Part shown: piece by piece, positions 63,824-64,000 of the stretch
Numbering within the stretch: position 1 is the first letter of the stretch
Layout: each line of letters opens with the position of its first letter
Origin: Asticcacaulis sp. ZE23SCel15
GTDB taxonomy: Bacteria; Pseudomonadota; Alphaproteobacteria; Caulobacterales; Caulobacteraceae
NCBI RefSeq assembly: GCF_030505395.1
Contig: NZ_CP130044.1
Coordinates: 2,217,001 to 2,281,000 of the forward strand
Direction of reading: 5' to 3'
Length of the DNA: 64,000 bases
Position numbers and translations under genes: made by a program
The notes under the pieces: generated by a model
What the model saw: only the letters and a program-made list of their open reading frames with translations
Databases searched by the model: none
What the model was told of the DNA's origin: nothing

Positions 63824-64000
63824 CTATGCCGGAATACGCGCAGAGCCCAAGCCACCGCCTATGCCGCCACCAAGACCGGTGCCTGCCCCTTGCGCCAGCA
63901 GCAGCGCGCCTTCGACGGCATCGCTTTCGGGCTCGCTGAGGAGGGCGGCGTCACGGCCTGACAGCCAAGGGCGGATCGGCTCCGACAGCCCGCCGACGAG
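63824..64000 (-). CDS. BadF/BadG-type N-acetylglucosamine kinase, C-terminal end
   Basis: Only the last 58 codons and the TAG stop (63824-63826) lie in the window. The frame reads LVGGLSEPIRPWLSGRDAAL and then AVEGALLLAQGAG, the C-terminal pattern of GlcNAc kinases of the BadF/BadG/BcrA/BcrD ATPase family, with a Gly-rich tail. As the first visible gene of the operon it would phosphorylate imported GlcNAc to the substrate of NagA. Confidence 0.75.
   Translation of the reverse strand, partial: LVGGLSEPIRPWLSGRDAALLSEPESDAVEGALLLAQGAGTGLGGGIGGGLGSARIPA

Overview
The window looks like chromosomal DNA of an alphaproteobacterium of the Caulobacteraceae, most likely an Asticcacaulis-like species. 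This is inferred from gene content: many TonB-dependent receptors (TBDRs), each beside its own regulator (ECF sigma/FecR, LacI, LysR or HutC-type); a tryptophan-halogenase-like protein in a glucan locus; a HutF/HutG-type histidine pathway; an Aap-type amino-acid ABC transporter; and a NagA/SIS/GntR/BadF-type kinase N-acetylglucosamine operon. No 16S or other taxonomic marker is present, so genus is a guess. I see no phage, transposase, integrase or CRISPR array.

Layout. 1-1248 (-): truncated polyprenyl glycosylphosphotransferase for exopolysaccharide. 1489-1580: tRNA-Ser(GCT). 1879-6003 (-): copper-resistance operon (Cys/His-rich leader protein, CopA, CopB, CopC, CopD), then a small cupin and a patch of broken reading frames. 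6889-13670 (-): pectin module of ECF sigma, FecR, signalling TBDR with an STN domain, acetylesterase-like hydrolase and CE8 pectinesterase. 13860-27838: alpha-glucan module with two LacI regulators, GH15 glucoamylase, GH97 alpha-glucosidase, TBDR, flavin-dependent halogenase homologue and GH13 amylase. 27849-35874: complete histidine utilisation cluster (hutF-hutC divergent from hutI-hutH-hutG-hutU-hutD). 36341-42130: TBDR, large M14 carboxypeptidase and a second HutC-like repressor. 42330-48408: ECF sigma, FecR, a frameshifted STN-TBDR and a PhoA-type alkaline phosphatase. 48590-55331: M20 peptidase, TBDR divergent from a LysR regulator, secreted lipase-like hydrolase. 55556-60604: cystathionine beta-lyase directly followed by a four-gene amino-acid ABC transporter. 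60749-64000 (-): N-acetylglucosamine catabolic operon, cut by the window end.

How the parts work together. The window is a string of nutrient-scavenging modules. Each pairs an outer-membrane TBDR with secreted or periplasmic hydrolases and a dedicated regulator. Three links can be read from DNA sites. (1) A 12-14 bp palindrome with core GAATACGTATTC lies upstream of the glucoamylase, GH97 and GH13 genes, which makes a LacI-controlled glucan regulon. (2) Palindromes of the HutC type (ATGTCTAGACAT and relatives) lie both in the hutF/hutI divergent promoter and upstream of the TBDR-M14 peptidase pair; together with a second HutC paralogue whose HTH region is nearly identical, this suggests a histidine-peptide uptake and digestion system under hut control, the most interesting proposal here. 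(3) Paired ATGCC/GGCAT sites upstream of the M20 peptidase and at the end of the LysR gene suggest a small LysR regulon.

Two TBDR genes carry single-base disruptions. One is in a six-C tract in the signal-peptide region near 21786; the other is an extra C near 46000. These may be true mutations, slippage or assembly errors.
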